DNA of 64,000 bases, from positions 389,501 through 453,500 of the forward strand of contig CAJHZI010000555.1 of NCBI GenBank assembly GCA_905160935.1, written 5' to 3'. The translations under genes were made by a program, and so were the position numbers. This document shows positions 47,532 through 54,345 of this stretch, in pieces (position 1 is the first letter of the stretch; each line of letters opens with the position of its first letter). Under the pieces are notes generated by a model that saw only the letters and a program-made list of their open reading frames with translations, made no database searches and was not told the DNA's origin. Source of the stretch: Enchytraeus crypticus (taxonomy: Eukaryota; Annelida; Clitellata; Enchytraeida; Enchytraeidae).

Positions 47532-50466
47532 ATAAAGACGTACAAATACTCTCTACAAGTGGTATAAAAGCAATCCTGTTCTGTTAGATGCGCTAGACCA
47601 TCAACTTGTCATGCAATAACTTCAATTGCTTGCTACCTACTCTCTATGCCTCTTTATTAAACAAATTTGAAATTCTCCAGAAAAAATGACTAAGTGGATA
47701 ATTCGAGGCGCAAATCCTTGAAGATAATCTACCATCACGCTCAGGTAGGAGTGCCAATGTTACTAACAAATTCTATACAAAGAGGGATTGACTTCACATC
47801 ATTCCATAAATCTTGAGTTTGAAATATCTGATCTCAAGTGATTTTCCACTTGAATCTCGCACAAGCATTTCTCAAATCACTCATCTATCTCCTCAACTCC
47901 TAATTACCCTCTCTCACCACTGCACCCCTTCACCCCTACCCTCCCCCCTGCCCACCCAGTGCCTCACCGTTCTGCTACTGACTGCTGCTCAAATCCAAAA
48001 CACCTGCTGAAGCCAAAACCCTCGATCAGCTGTCATGTACAACAACCTCAATGATATACATGTAATGTGCTAGGTGATGTGACTTCTTTATCTTCTATTA
48101 GTGTATTATACATGTAATGTATCAGGTGATATGACTTCTTTATCTTCTATTAGTGTATTCTACATGTAATGTATCAGGTGATATGACTTCTTTATCTGCT
48201 ATTAGTGTATTCTACATGTAATGTATCAGGTGATATGACTTCTTTATCTGCTATTAGTGTATTCTACATGTAATGTATCAGGTGATATGACTTCTTTATC
48301 TTCTATTAGTGTATTCCACTTTACATGTAATAGAAGATTGTTTTACTTGGATAAAGTTGTAATACAGTTTTTAGGTTTAAAAGTCTTAGGTCCACGTCAC
48401 ATATTTCAACTCACAGTACTTTTATGCTCCTTTATTCCATATCTCTCAAATGAAAATAAGGTGGTCAGCTAGATAAGATGTGTATCATCTTCCCTGACGG
48501 CCGTTGTTCTAGTTTCTACAGACTGTTTGATACCCTGTGTTTCTTGGAATTTTTTATTTTATATCTTTTAAATGTTTATTTGTATTTGTCAGTGATGTGG
48601 TGTTGATGCTGAAATTAACACATATCTCTCTCTCTCCTTAAAGCACTCGATCGATTAAAAACCGATCTATTATGCAAACGCCAGAACTCTATTGCGCATA
48701 CACACGTGAGATTTAAGTTACATTTCTTCATCTACGAACGATGTCAGGGTATTAACCACCTAAGCCTCACTCACTGAGCACGTGACCTCTATATCTGCTA
48801 CACATGACTGCATACTTCAAATCCTCAAATCCTGGGCTCGCCCATCTCTGATATCGCTTTTGAGTGAGAAAACTGACGTCATAACATTAGCTTTACCAGC
48901 TTTTTACCTGCAGAAGCATGCTGATCAGTCAACTTGCCATCGATTCCGTCATACAACCAGTAGTATACGGTACCGGTACCAGTACGGCACCGTATAGGCA
49001 CTATATCGGCACCGCACCGGTATCGGTACCGTACCGGTTCTATGGTACCGGTACTATACAGCTTTCAATCATGGCACGTGCAGATTTATCGACAGCTTTG
49101 AACAAGCTGCTGTTTGGTCACCGAGAGCATGATGAGAACAGAAAACTGACGTTAAACTCTTAGAGTGTATGTACAAGTGTAAAGTACCTGGAGGACAGAA
49201 GCAGCTTTGAGGCGAATCTCTCTTGTGTCGAGTCTGTGTTGTGAATACATCTGATGATTTCATCTGAAATCAGAGAAAAACATTTAGACACAAAACATAG
49301 GCGAGTGATAAACACGGTAGACACACGTGAGGGGGGGGAGGTTAAATAAATGTACTTAATGAAAATTAAAAGAGAAAAGTTTTAATATCAAGTATGGTAT
49401 AAGCTTTCTCGATGCAACAACAACAACCACAGCTACGACTATGCCTCACTGAGCCATTACAATAGCAAAACTAATGAAAGGGTGCAAAGACGGTGCAAAA
49501 TTCAAAATAAAAAACAATCATTGCGTGAAAAACGCAGTAAAAAAGCGTACATTGACCTTACCTGCACATAGCAAAGCCCAAAGAATCTAAAGCCAATGTT
49601 AACGTCAACTTCATCTGTCGAAAGCGATATCAGTGACGGCGAGCCCGGGATTTGAACCCCTTAGTTATACATGTATATGGAAATTTAGTTATATATGGAA
49701 TACTAGAAATGAATTAAAAAGAGAATTTTTTCTCCACTTCTCCTCTACAATGATTTGTCTCAGCTAACAATCATTAATTGTGCTATAAGAGAACTGTAGA
49801 GATGCTACTATTCATAGACATAGTCCGCGGAACTGAGCTTCCATGTAAACACGTATTATAGTGAAATGATCAATTGTATTGATATCTAGCACTTTTATTA
49901 CCAAATGTTTAAACCTTTGGATAATTTAATCCATTTTCCGTATAACCAGTCCAGTGAATGTCCGAGATTTTACTCTCAGATCAGCGCGGCTGGGATTCGA
50001 GCCCACGAGGGTTCAATTCACCTCAGGATCTGTCATTTAAAACTTCATGACGTTACCCCAGCTCCATTAAGACATTCTATGAATAACAATTGGCACAAAC
50101 CTGCTGCAGCTGTGCTGACAGCTGATCTATGGAGAGCTGGAGGTCTTCGTGTTTCCTCTTGGAGTGATCATGTATCCGCTCAATCCTGGTGGATAGATCC
50201 AGGAGTCCCAGGGATTGATCCTGTATCCGGTCAATCCTGGTGGATAGATCCAGGAGATCCAGGGAGTATAGTGTGACGAGGCAGACCAACAGAGCTATCA
50301 GAAAACTAACGACTGAGCTAATAAGTCCAGTCCTGTAATCCCTCGTCCACATGGATACCGTCGAGTCCTTGTGTCTGGAACTCACTGCCGGACCTCTGGA
50401 TTGACCTTCACCTTCAGCACTTATATCATCTTGGACGAGATGTGTGTTGGTGTCGTCTTTAGCCAT
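13373..50466 (-). CDS. Transmembrane (MACIT-type) collagen, related to collagens XIII/XXIII/XXV
   Basis: Type II membrane collagen of the plasma membrane, typically involved in cell-matrix and neuromuscular adhesion. Thirty-four exons join in frame to 838 residues. Exons, 5' to 3': 50466-50101, 49263-49188, 40449-40400, 39316-39290, 39104-39021, 38252-38217, 37685-37650, 36305-36279, 35210-35160, 34485-34426, 33461-33432, 33050-32970, 32232-32206, 31230-31186, 30616-30491, 30079-30017, 29127-29065, 27562-27284, 24168-24037, 23647-23567, 22665-22567, 22155-22084, 21907-21827, 21008-20970, 20199-20167, 19574-19539, 19074-19039, 18477-18433, 17607-17545, 15949-15878, 15099-15082, 14337-14302, 13864-13811, 13465-13373. 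Nearly all are phase 0 and begin with an intact Gly codon. Architecture: cytoplasmic tail, signal anchor at about 48-71, coiled coil, RHKR site at 134-137, interrupted Gly-X-Y, and a Cys-bearing C-tail. Human family members are about 540-720 residues, so this one is long. A short exon could still have been missed. Confidence 0.9.
14420..14762 (+). mobile_element. LINE C-terminal fragment
   Basis: Reads [32 protein letters not shown], then [18 protein letters not shown], the usual text at the C-terminus of non-LTR reverse transcriptases (YGSETWTL...NEEVLERVGE...RQL). It has two internal stops, and an in-frame deletion between IRKL and TEEVL compared with that usual text. The same family recurs at 62240-62635 and 45540-45690. 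Confidence 0.75.
14766..14882 (-). repeat. SINE family A, tRNA-derived, inverted copy
   Basis: The reverse complement has GGAGCTAGTGGCAAAGTCGG (A-box region), CTCGACCGCGG, GGGGTTCAAATCCCGG (B box) and the tail CTTTCGAGTAAAGAAAC. It is directly joined to the end of the LINE fragment. Confidence 0.85.
15270..15350 (+). repeat. SINE family A, 5'-truncated
   Basis: Begins near GTACATGCGGAGTTCAAATC and runs through the B box to GAGTGAGGAAACTGACGTTA. A lone tail copy follows at 15738-15783. Confidence 0.75.
16030..16345. repeat. Imperfect 30-bp tandem repeat in a collagen intron
   Basis: Around ten units of AATAGTTATTCATAGGAATA and GCTACTTATAGA with drift. Part of a 1.6 kb intron (15950-17544) with no exon that I can see. 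A run of G lies at 16552-16564. Confidence 0.8.
16855..17222. repeat. 40-bp tandem repeat, ACAAGCTGTACACATAGCAT type
   Basis: Eight to nine units of CTCACAGTTCTACAAGCTGT followed by ACACATAGCATACAACA. Some units carry an extra (ACACATAT) insertion. It is followed at 17280-17410 by a GATAACAAGCTCCACT repeat. Confidence 0.88.
17890..18215 (+). mobile_element. Family G dispersed element, copy 1 (about 320 bp)
   Basis: Homologous over its whole length to 37735-38062. Shared landmarks: AAGCTGCGCGTCAGTTGAAA, TTGGAAGACC, GACAGCTTTGAAAG, GCGCCGGCTGC, GGAATGGAGGAAATA and GCGGTATGTCATGTGTGTA. No long open frame is shared, so it looks non-autonomous. The class is unknown. Confidence 0.75.
18285..18420. 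repeat. GACAGAGGCAGAGCAGAACAAG short tandem repeat
   Basis: Five to six units of about 22 bp ending just before donor 18432 of collagen exon 18477-18433. Confidence 0.8.
20167..21008 (-). CDS. MACIT collagen exons 24-25: third interruption
   Basis: Exon 21008-20970 codes [13 protein letters not shown] and 20199-20167 codes [11 protein letters not shown], so Gly-X-Y is lost for about 11 residues before it resumes. Both have GT-AG sites and phase 0. The intron holds (GA)n tracts and a tandem AATTAATTAG-TTTATTGTAATAG array at 20225-20510. Confidence 0.82.
20640..20830 (+). repeat. Family D fragment with (GA)n tail
   Basis: CTTTATGGAGCATGAAAGCA, then TACCTTGGTCCTGCCACTTG, CAGAACATAGAGAGAGAG. 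The same 3' end is seen at 31680-31765 and 54225-54262, and in LINE tails at 45645-45690 and 62585-62630. Confidence 0.65.
21318..21415 (+). repeat. Family F dispersed repeat
   Basis: ACGGTAGCTCGAATGTGCTG, then CTTGTGAACCTTGACGTAAA. Other copies at 34270-34362, 36822-36890 and 51218-51302 have GTCGAGTCGTCTTGAAGAGA, GCTTCTGAACCTTGACGTTA and AACCTA. Confidence 0.7.
21484..21806 (+). repeat. Degenerate interstitial telomere-like (TTAGGG)n tract
   Basis: About 320 bp of GGTTAGGGTTAGGATTAGGG with scattered changes, in the intron ending 20 bp before collagen exon 21827-21907. It is not a chromosome end because unique exon sequence lies on both sides. Confidence 0.92.
22005..22072. repeat. (GA)n microsatellite next to collagen exon
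   Basis: On the minus strand this is a (CT)n run located just after donor 22083, so it follows exon 22155-22084. Similar (GA/CT)n tracts lie at 13300-13370, 19468-19500, 19990-20055, 26565-26620, 28340-28372, 30190-30430, 35010-35155, 39525-39725, 52320-52490, 54262-54340, 57338-57545 and 63320-63625. Confidence 0.9.
22380..22535. repeat. (AATAG)n microsatellite
   Basis: About 150 bp of AATAGAATAGAATAG with substitutions, ending some 30 bp before collagen exon 22567-22665. Confidence 0.92.
22832..22985 (+). repeat. SINE family A, near full length, with inverted-repeat tail
   Basis: GCCAGTGGCGAAGTCGGTAA (A box TGGCGAAGTCGG), CTCGACCGCGGATC, GCGGGGTTCAAATCC (B box), CTTTCGAGTGAGGAAACTGA, then TTAGCTTTACCAGC. 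The tail at 22954-22972 is perfectly complementary to 22977-22995. Confidence 0.88.
23855..23998 (+). repeat. Family D dispersed repeat, 5' part
   Basis: GCTGTGTCCGGGCCACAGAA, ACACCAACCGTAAACTGCAC, GAAGAAGGCAAAGGCAAATC, GAAACCATATTATTTGC. Related segments are 31560-31765, 35985-36090 and 54030-54262. Confidence 0.65.
24037..24168 (-). CDS. MACIT collagen exon 19: interruption with [15 protein letters not shown]
   Basis: 44 codons: [14 protein letters not shown], then [15 protein letters not shown], then [15 protein letters not shown]. The middle 20 residues break the Gly-X-Y register and mark a second large non-collagenous region. Acceptor TTTCAG and donor GTCAGA are both phase 0. Confidence 0.9.
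25045..25190 (+). repeat. SINE family A, full-length copy
   Basis: GGCTGGAACCGGTGGCGATT, TACTCGACCGCGGATCAGTA, GTTTCAAATCCCGGGCTCGC, CTTTCGAGTGAGGAAACTGG and TAGCTTTAGCAGCTTTTT. It lies in the 3.1 kb collagen intron 24169-27283, which also holds family E pieces (24606, 25697) and SINE B (26868) but no visible exon. Confidence 0.85.
26868..27090 (+). repeat. SINE family B, tRNA-derived
   Basis: TAGCGTAGGGGTAACGTCAT fits an A box. GTGGGTTTGAATCCCAG fits a B box. A conserved body CTCGGACATTCACTGGACTGG and TGATATTAAAAAGTGATAGATATC follows. Further copies: 31885-32100, one split by a telomeric tract (36920-36988 plus 37385-37520) and 49908-50045 (minus). Confidence 0.72.
27284..27562 (-). CDS. 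MACIT collagen exon 18: longest Gly-X-Y exon
   Basis: 93 codons beginning [16 protein letters not shown], a short interruption, followed by about 26 uninterrupted Gly-X-Y triplets ending GEPGVPGTR before donor GTGAGT. It is GC-rich compared with the flanking introns. No internal splice sites are needed to keep the frame. Confidence 0.92.
29440..29512. repeat. (TA)n microsatellite
   Basis: About 70 bp of pure TA. Other long TA runs are at 14398-14424, 39372-39418, 50690-50745, 52499-52559 and 59036-59082. Each can extrude a cruciform. Confidence 0.95.
31885..32100 (+). repeat. SINE family B copy
   Basis: GTAGCGCGTCAGATAACGTC, CAATTCCCGGTAGAGCTGAC, AAATCTCGGACGTTCACAGG and AGTGACAGATATCATTATGG match the 26868 copy in order. 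Confidence 0.7.
33432..35210 (-). CDS. MACIT collagen exons 9-11: non-collagenous interruption built from three small exons
   Basis: Exon 35210-35160 codes [17 protein letters not shown], 34485-34426 codes [20 protein letters not shown] and 33461-33432 codes [10 protein letters not shown]. The next exon returns to GEPGPPG. All three are phase 0 with usable splice sites (the 34426 donor GTCAAG is weak). Together they make a 40-residue non-helical block, one of the interruptions separating the collagenous domains. Confidence 0.8.
33660..34130 (-). mobile_element. LINE C-terminal fragment, minus strand
   Basis: Minus-strand frame reads [47 protein letters not shown] and [13 protein letters not shown], typical of the region after the reverse-transcriptase domain of non-LTR elements. 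A second frame continues with [19 protein letters not shown], so at least one frameshift exists. It sits between collagen exons 33461-33432 and 34485-34426. Confidence 0.78.
34488..34880. repeat. (AATC)n tract
   Basis: Long AATC/GATC tetranucleotide stretch. Similar tracts flank many collagen exons: 13905-14085, 19580-19900, 33051-33160, 42905-43035 and, reversed, 32900-32968. Confidence 0.92.
35211..35828. repeat. 29-30 bp minisatellite abutting collagen exon 9 acceptor
   Basis: About 20 units of GTACAGACATAGACAAGTAA followed by AGACTGCGT or AGACTGTGT. On the minus strand the last unit supplies the acceptor tract CTATGTCTGTACAG directly before the exon that ends at 35210. Confidence 0.93.
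36093..36262. repeat. (GAT)n microsatellite
   Basis: GATGATGATG/GACGATGATG tract next to collagen exon 36279-36305. Similar GAT/ATC tracts are at 8950-9240, 40265-40393 and 43395-43502. Confidence 0.93.
36988..37382 (+). repeat. Degenerate telomere-like tract with a head-to-head end, inside SINE B
   Basis: GTTAGGGTTAGG/GGTTAGGTAAGAG repeats for about 360 bp, then GTTAGGGTTAGGGTAACCCT, AACCCTAACCCTTAACC: the strand sense flips near 37350. The left flank ends CTGAAGACCTGGGATCA and the right flank begins GCAGAGCTGATCACAGAG, which together match one SINE B copy. Confidence 0.85.
37735..38062 (+). mobile_element. Family G dispersed element, copy 2
   Basis: Second copy, same orientation, in the intron between collagen exons 37685-37650 and 38252-38217. 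The divergence from copy 1 is obvious by eye but the landmarks are in the same order and spacing. Confidence 0.75.
38372..38495 (-). repeat. SINE family A, inverted copy
   Basis: The reverse complement shows TCGGTAAGCTATTCGACCGC, GGGGTTCAAATCCTGGGC, CTTTCGAGTGAGGAAACTGA and CGTTAAAATTAGC. It lies in the intron upstream of collagen exon 38252-38217. Confidence 0.85.
41156..41270 (-). repeat. SINE family A, diverged inverted copy
   Basis: GTTAACGTCAGTTTCGTCTC, CGAAAGCGATATCAGTAACG, then GACTTGAACCCACAC for the B-box region. The first collagen intron pair (40450-49187, 8.7 kb) that holds it has no exon I can see. Further pieces of family A lie at 43228-43285 and 48825-48902 within the same intron. 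Confidence 0.7.
41620..42412. repeat. 17-bp satellite array with an inverted segment
   Basis: About 45 units of CAGTTCACTCAGTCTAT (a few CAGCTCACT). Near 42210-42247 the unit is present in reverse complement (GATAGACTGAGTGAACTG), then the original sense resumes. It is followed by a second array at 42480-42725 of the 21-bp unit GATAAGAAGATAGGACTTAGT. Confidence 0.95.
43797..43942 (+). repeat. SINE family A, full-length copy
   Basis: GGAGCCAGTGGCGATGTCGG, TACTCGACCGCGGATCAGTA, GCGGAGTTCAAATCCTGGGC, CTTTCGAGTGAGGAAACTGA, CATTTGCTTTACCAGCTTT. Confidence 0.88.
44340..44455. repeat. 19-bp tandem repeat AATAGACTGATATCAGGCA
   Basis: Six units. The GATATC core makes each unit partly palindromic. Confidence 0.93.
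45092..45215 (-). repeat. Family C dispersed repeat
   Basis: AATTAGAGTGCTACTGTCGT, GACAACATTGAGCACTGTAG, GGTCCAAAAACGGTGCGATC. Inverted relative to the 10725 copy. Confidence 0.7.
45535..45692 (+). mobile_element. LINE 3' end fragment
   Basis: GAAGGGCAGGTCGAGATTAG, TTTAAAGACCCACTCACATG, AGAGTGAAGGCGTTATATAC, CATGGACCTGCCAGTAGGCA, then GCAATAAGAGAG. It matches 62500-62635 closely. Confidence 0.72.
45870..46215. repeat. Tandem repeat GGAGCCATTGCTCCTAACAG type
   Basis: About nine imperfect units of CACTGGAGCCATTGCTCC, with AACAGCCTGGAGCCCTGATA in a subset. GGAGC...GCTCC makes each unit a short hairpin. Confidence 0.88.
47180..47530. repeat. (CAA)n runs separated by three copies of a unique spacer
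   Basis: Four AAC/ACA trinucleotide runs of different length separated by a conserved 43-bp spacer (ACATAAATAAATATTAATAC, TATCTCCTGTAGTATGAAAT). The (CAA)n lengths differ but the spacers are near identical, so the compound unit itself was duplicated. Confidence 0.93.
48050..48325. repeat. 52-bp tandem repeat, TGTAATGTATCAGGTGATAT type
   Basis: Five units, each with GACTTCTTTATCTTCTATTA and GTGTATTCTACA. Confidence 0.93.
48964..49058. repeat. GGTACC-rich palindromic cluster
   Basis: About 95 bp dense in GGTACC, GTACCGGTAC and CGGCACCG, self-complementary at many offsets. It lies 130 bp downstream, on the minus strand, of collagen exon 49263-49188. Confidence 0.85.
49188..49263 (-). CDS. MACIT collagen exon 2: furin-type site and start of the triple helix
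   Basis: Codes [16 protein letters not shown], then [14 protein letters not shown] fits the R-X-K/R-R proprotein convertase rule and sits where MACIT ectodomains are shed. The exon ends in phase 1, exactly the phase needed by exon 3 (GA CCC CCA), giving [12 protein letters not shown]. This phase match across an 8.7 kb intron is strong support for the join. The CFC pair may form inter-chain disulphides. Confidence 0.85.
49589..49660 (-). repeat. SINE family A, partial inverted copy
   Basis: AATGTTAACGTCAACTTCAT, CGAAAGCGATATCAGTGACG, CGAGCCCGGGATTTGAACCC. The tRNA head is missing. It lies in collagen intron 1. Confidence 0.75.
49908..50090 (-). repeat. SINE family B, inverted copy close to collagen exon 1
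   Basis: CCAGTCCAGTGAATGTCCGA, GATTTTACTCTCAGATCAGC and GGGATTCGAGCCCAC match the 26868 copy in reverse. It lies just inside intron 1, right after the donor of exon 50466-50101. Confidence 0.72.
50101..50466 (-). CDS. MACIT collagen exon 1: cytoplasmic tail, signal anchor, coiled coil
   Basis: ATG at 50466 opens [14 protein letters not shown]. An upstream TTG could extend the frame by three codons, but the ATG is preferred. About 47 hydrophilic residues come first, then the hydrophobic [20 protein letters not shown], then a heptad-like stretch to residue 122. Within it [14 protein letters not shown] is followed by [14 protein letters not shown], a tandem duplication also visible in the DNA. 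N-terminal coiled coils next to the membrane seed trimerisation in known MACITs. The donor is GTTTGT. Confidence 0.9.
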
Positions 50467-50677
50467 TTGCCGCAATGACTGGTGACACTGGGTTATAGGA
50501 GAGGTGGTCTAGATCATTTCAGAGGTTGCTTAATTCCAGTGAGATGTGATTGAGTTAAATCCATGATTTAAATCCATTATAGAGTTCCGTGAGATGTGTG
50601 CTGAGAATGGGACACTGCTGTATTGAGAGTCTGCTTAATTACTGCTAATTATATTATTATAATTAATTAATTTACTA

Positions 50678-50747
<70 letters not shown>

Positions 50748-52319
50748 CATTCGTTATAAAACCGCTTGCAACATTTAACGCGCCATTCTGTGATGTCTGT
50801 TCGTTGGATGTTTAGTTGCTACAATTCCATTATTATATATAAACTTAATTTTCAATTTAAATCGTTTGGTTTTTGCATATGAAAATTTAAGAAGCTTTTC
50901 GATTTGTAATATTGCACTATTTCATTAAACCTAACTATATTGGTTTGACATTCGTTTCCGCTGGTATATGAATCAGCGGCCCCGCTTGAATTAACTTATA
51001 TAAAATAAGGTCACTGAAGGAAAAGTCTTGAAAAGTTCAAATCTGAATAATAGATAAGTGTTATGAAACACCCGAATTTCACGGAAGAATTAAATTCTAA
51101 TGCCACAACTCTGCGGTTCAATCGTAACATTGGAAGTAGCACGGGAACGATTGTCCGAGGTGGATTAATTATTACCCTAGGCATGTAAAAGTTGTAAAAG
51201 GAATAAAGTAGTTTTGGTGACAGTAGCTTGAGTGTGTCGAGTCGTTTTATAGAAGAGTTTTGTGCTTCTGAACGTTGACGTTAAACACCCTACAACGTAC
51301 TTGAGCCGGGTTTTTTTGCTATACGATGCTGATTGTGCTATTTTGCAAGTCTAGAAGTTATACTATTGTTGCCGAACTATAGTTAACTTATATCTCGAAA
51401 CAAATCATTGACAGAGAGCTCTGAATTTGAATCCTGAACATATTGAACCACATTCGAACTTCCTGTCAGTTAGGCCTATTTGTATTAGGTTGGCTACTTA
51501 GTTCAAATATGTGTTATGCTTATTAGAAATTAAAATAAGTAAACTATGGTAGGAATCATTTATCATAGCGCTATATTCCATTAGGTCTACCGTAAAATAG
51601 AGCTTTAAAGGAAATGTCTAAATTATATGAACTATCTAAATTGCATTAACTATTTCAATTAACTATTTTAATTACATTAACCATATTAATTAAATTAGCT
51701 ATCTTACTATTGCAATCTTAATTACACTAGCTATTTATTTGTTTACTAACTAATAAATGCACTTTAATTATCTGAAATCTCTATCTAGTTTTTAATTGAG
51801 TAACGTTCACTGTACATCTGTTAGGTATTCTAATAATGTGAGAAGCTACATTATCAGTGATAGATGGGCTCTGTAGCATTGATAAGATAAACTGATAAGA
51901 TCATAAGAGAGTTGATGCGAGTTAACCTTGTCTTCTCTCAACCTTCTTCAACAAATGATTTCTCGGCTTCCATAAGTTAATCCTCTAACGGAGATATTGT
52001 GCGAATAATATTGGCTTCAGATTTTTCTTTTGAAAATTTAGTTTTTACAAATTTTATTTGTCCGCAAAATGCAACTAAAAATTTTAGGCAATGAAGCGTT
52101 ACAGAAGCAGTTAATTAAAACAACAAAAAATAGACTAAAATAAACACATAAATTGTGTAAACAGGAATTTTAGCAACTGATTGGTTGAGAAGTTATTATT
52201 AAAGGAAGCCCACTGACAGTTATAGGGGAATGATAACCACAGCATACACACTGGCTCAGCATCCGTACCTATCTATCTCTTTGATCTTCCTACCTGTGAT
52301 TTACTCCTTCCCTCACTCC

Positions 52320-52369
<50 letters not shown>

Positions 52370-52497
52370 TTTTCTGTATCTCTTTTTTTCTTTCTCTCTC
52401 TCTCTATCTCTCTCTTTTTTTCTTTCTCTCTCTCTCTATCTCTCTCTTTCTTTCTTTCTCTCTCTCTCTCTCTCTCTCGCTCTGTATCTCTTAATCG

Positions 52498-52561
<64 letters not shown>

Positions 52562-53226
52562 CTCTCTATCCTTCTTTATCACTCTCTGTATCTCTTCCTC
52601 CTTATCTCGCTCTGTGTCTCTCCCTATGCGTCTCAATTCCGTCCGTTGACTCTTCGGGATTTAGAATTGTTTTCTTTTTTAGATTTTTCAGAGAAGTAAC
52701 TTTAAACTAAACTCTAATACAAGACATTTGTAGGAAGGGGGGGGGAGGGGGTGACACAAGTAGACCCCATTATATAAAAAATATCACAGCATCTCTAATT
52801 GTACCCAGGAAATGTTTGAAACTTCCATATTTTAAGAAATAGGAATTAACTACTTTCATGAAAACGAATTTTGTTTAAATATCATCATCTAGGTAATCCA
52901 TACCAAATCCGTGATACAGTTTCAATGAAGGCATACCGCTACCATCACTGCATTGACTGCCCGGGGATGAGCGAATGCTATAATATTCTATAGTGGAGGC
53001 CTGAGGATGTTTAGTATTTAGTTCTCATCTTGTTTTCTCTAACACACTTGATCCAAACGTGCTAACAAGGGCTTCCCGTGAAAATCTATTTCTCACACCA
53101 TTTGTCACAGAAACTTCCCTATAGTTCATCTTATATGCCACTTTGATGCCACTTTGATTTCATTTAAATTGCTAAGAGTGGAATATCAGTTTAAGTTATC
53201 TAGTTTCAAGGCTTTCAAACTTCACA

Positions 53227-53366
53227 GGCTGGGCTCAGTGGCTGTGTCGGTAAGGTACTCGACCGAGGATAAGATGGTGCGGGGTTCAAATCCTGGGCTC
53301 GCCCGTCACTGGCATCGCTTTCAAGTGAGGAAAGTGACGTTAACATTAGCTTTACCAGCCTTTTTG
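53227..53366 (+). repeat. SINE family A, full-length copy
   Basis: GGCTCAGTGGCTGTGTCGGT, TACTCGACCGAGGATAAGAT, GGGGTTCAAATCCTGGGCTC, CTTTCAAGTGAGGAAAGTGA, CATTAGCTTTACCAGCC. Confidence 0.88.
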
Positions 53367-54029
53367 CAGAACTGCTGCAATTAAACAAATTTAAAATGCA
53401 CTATTTGACCCAATCAACTGCTATAGTCTACGTAGTAGAGACATAGAAATTTCTTCTATGCACTGCGTTGAACCCAGAACCAATTGAACCACAAGCAAGT
53501 ACGATACGTGTTACAATTAGAAGGTAGTGAAGACAGCGGCATAGGTTACAGAGCCCCCCCCCCCCCCCCATTGAGCTAAACCACCGAGATCCCTGCAGAA
53601 TTTATCTGAGAAAGAATTTTGTGGAGATGAGCGATATATAGTAAAGTAACATTATGTATGATAGGCAGACTGCTATATTTCGCCGCAACTCTAAACCGAC
53701 ATTGACTAAGTCGGGAAGTAGCGTTGTGACATCTCTTTTGTCTGTTTCGATGTGTTTGAGTATATGTCTGTCTGTCTGCCTGTCTGTGTATGCTGAATGT
53801 CTGTCTGTGTGCCTGTCTGTGTATGCTGAATGTCTGTCTTTCTACCTGTCTGTGTATGCTGAATGTCTGTCTGTGTGCCTGTTTGTGTATGCTGAATGTC
53901 TGTCTTTCTGCCTGTCTGTGTATGCTGAATGTCTGTTTGTCTGCATGTCTGTCTGTGGGATTGGGCTATCTGTTACCTGTGATTGAAACTGACCTAAGTA
54001 AGATTTGAATCCGACCAATCGTTAACTAC

Positions 54030-54309
54030 AAGCGCGGTAAGAGGCTATTAAGCAAGACCTGAGAAAAGCATCGGGAAACCATCTCAGAAGCCACATATTT
54101 TCATAGTTACAGGCTGCATAATGCATTGATGAGCCTAAGTCTTTTATTGGAAGATTAGTCACACCTTTGGCCTATGAACTGGTCTCTAGGAAGCTGAAAA
54201 TTATCAGTCATAGAGTAGGAATTAGTACCTTAGACCTGATACTTGTCAGAACACTAGAAGAGAGAGGGAGATAAAGAGAAAGAGAGAGCGAGAGAGAGAG
54301 AGAGAGCGC

Positions 54310-54340
<31 letters not shown>

Positions 54341-54345
54341 CAGAG
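54030..54345 (+). repeat. Family D copy with (GA)n tail
   Basis: GAGAAAAGCATCGGGAAACC, ATCTCAGAAGCCACATATTT, TAGTACCTTAGACCTGATAC, TTGTCAGAACACTAGAAGAG, then (GA)n. Confidence 0.65.
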
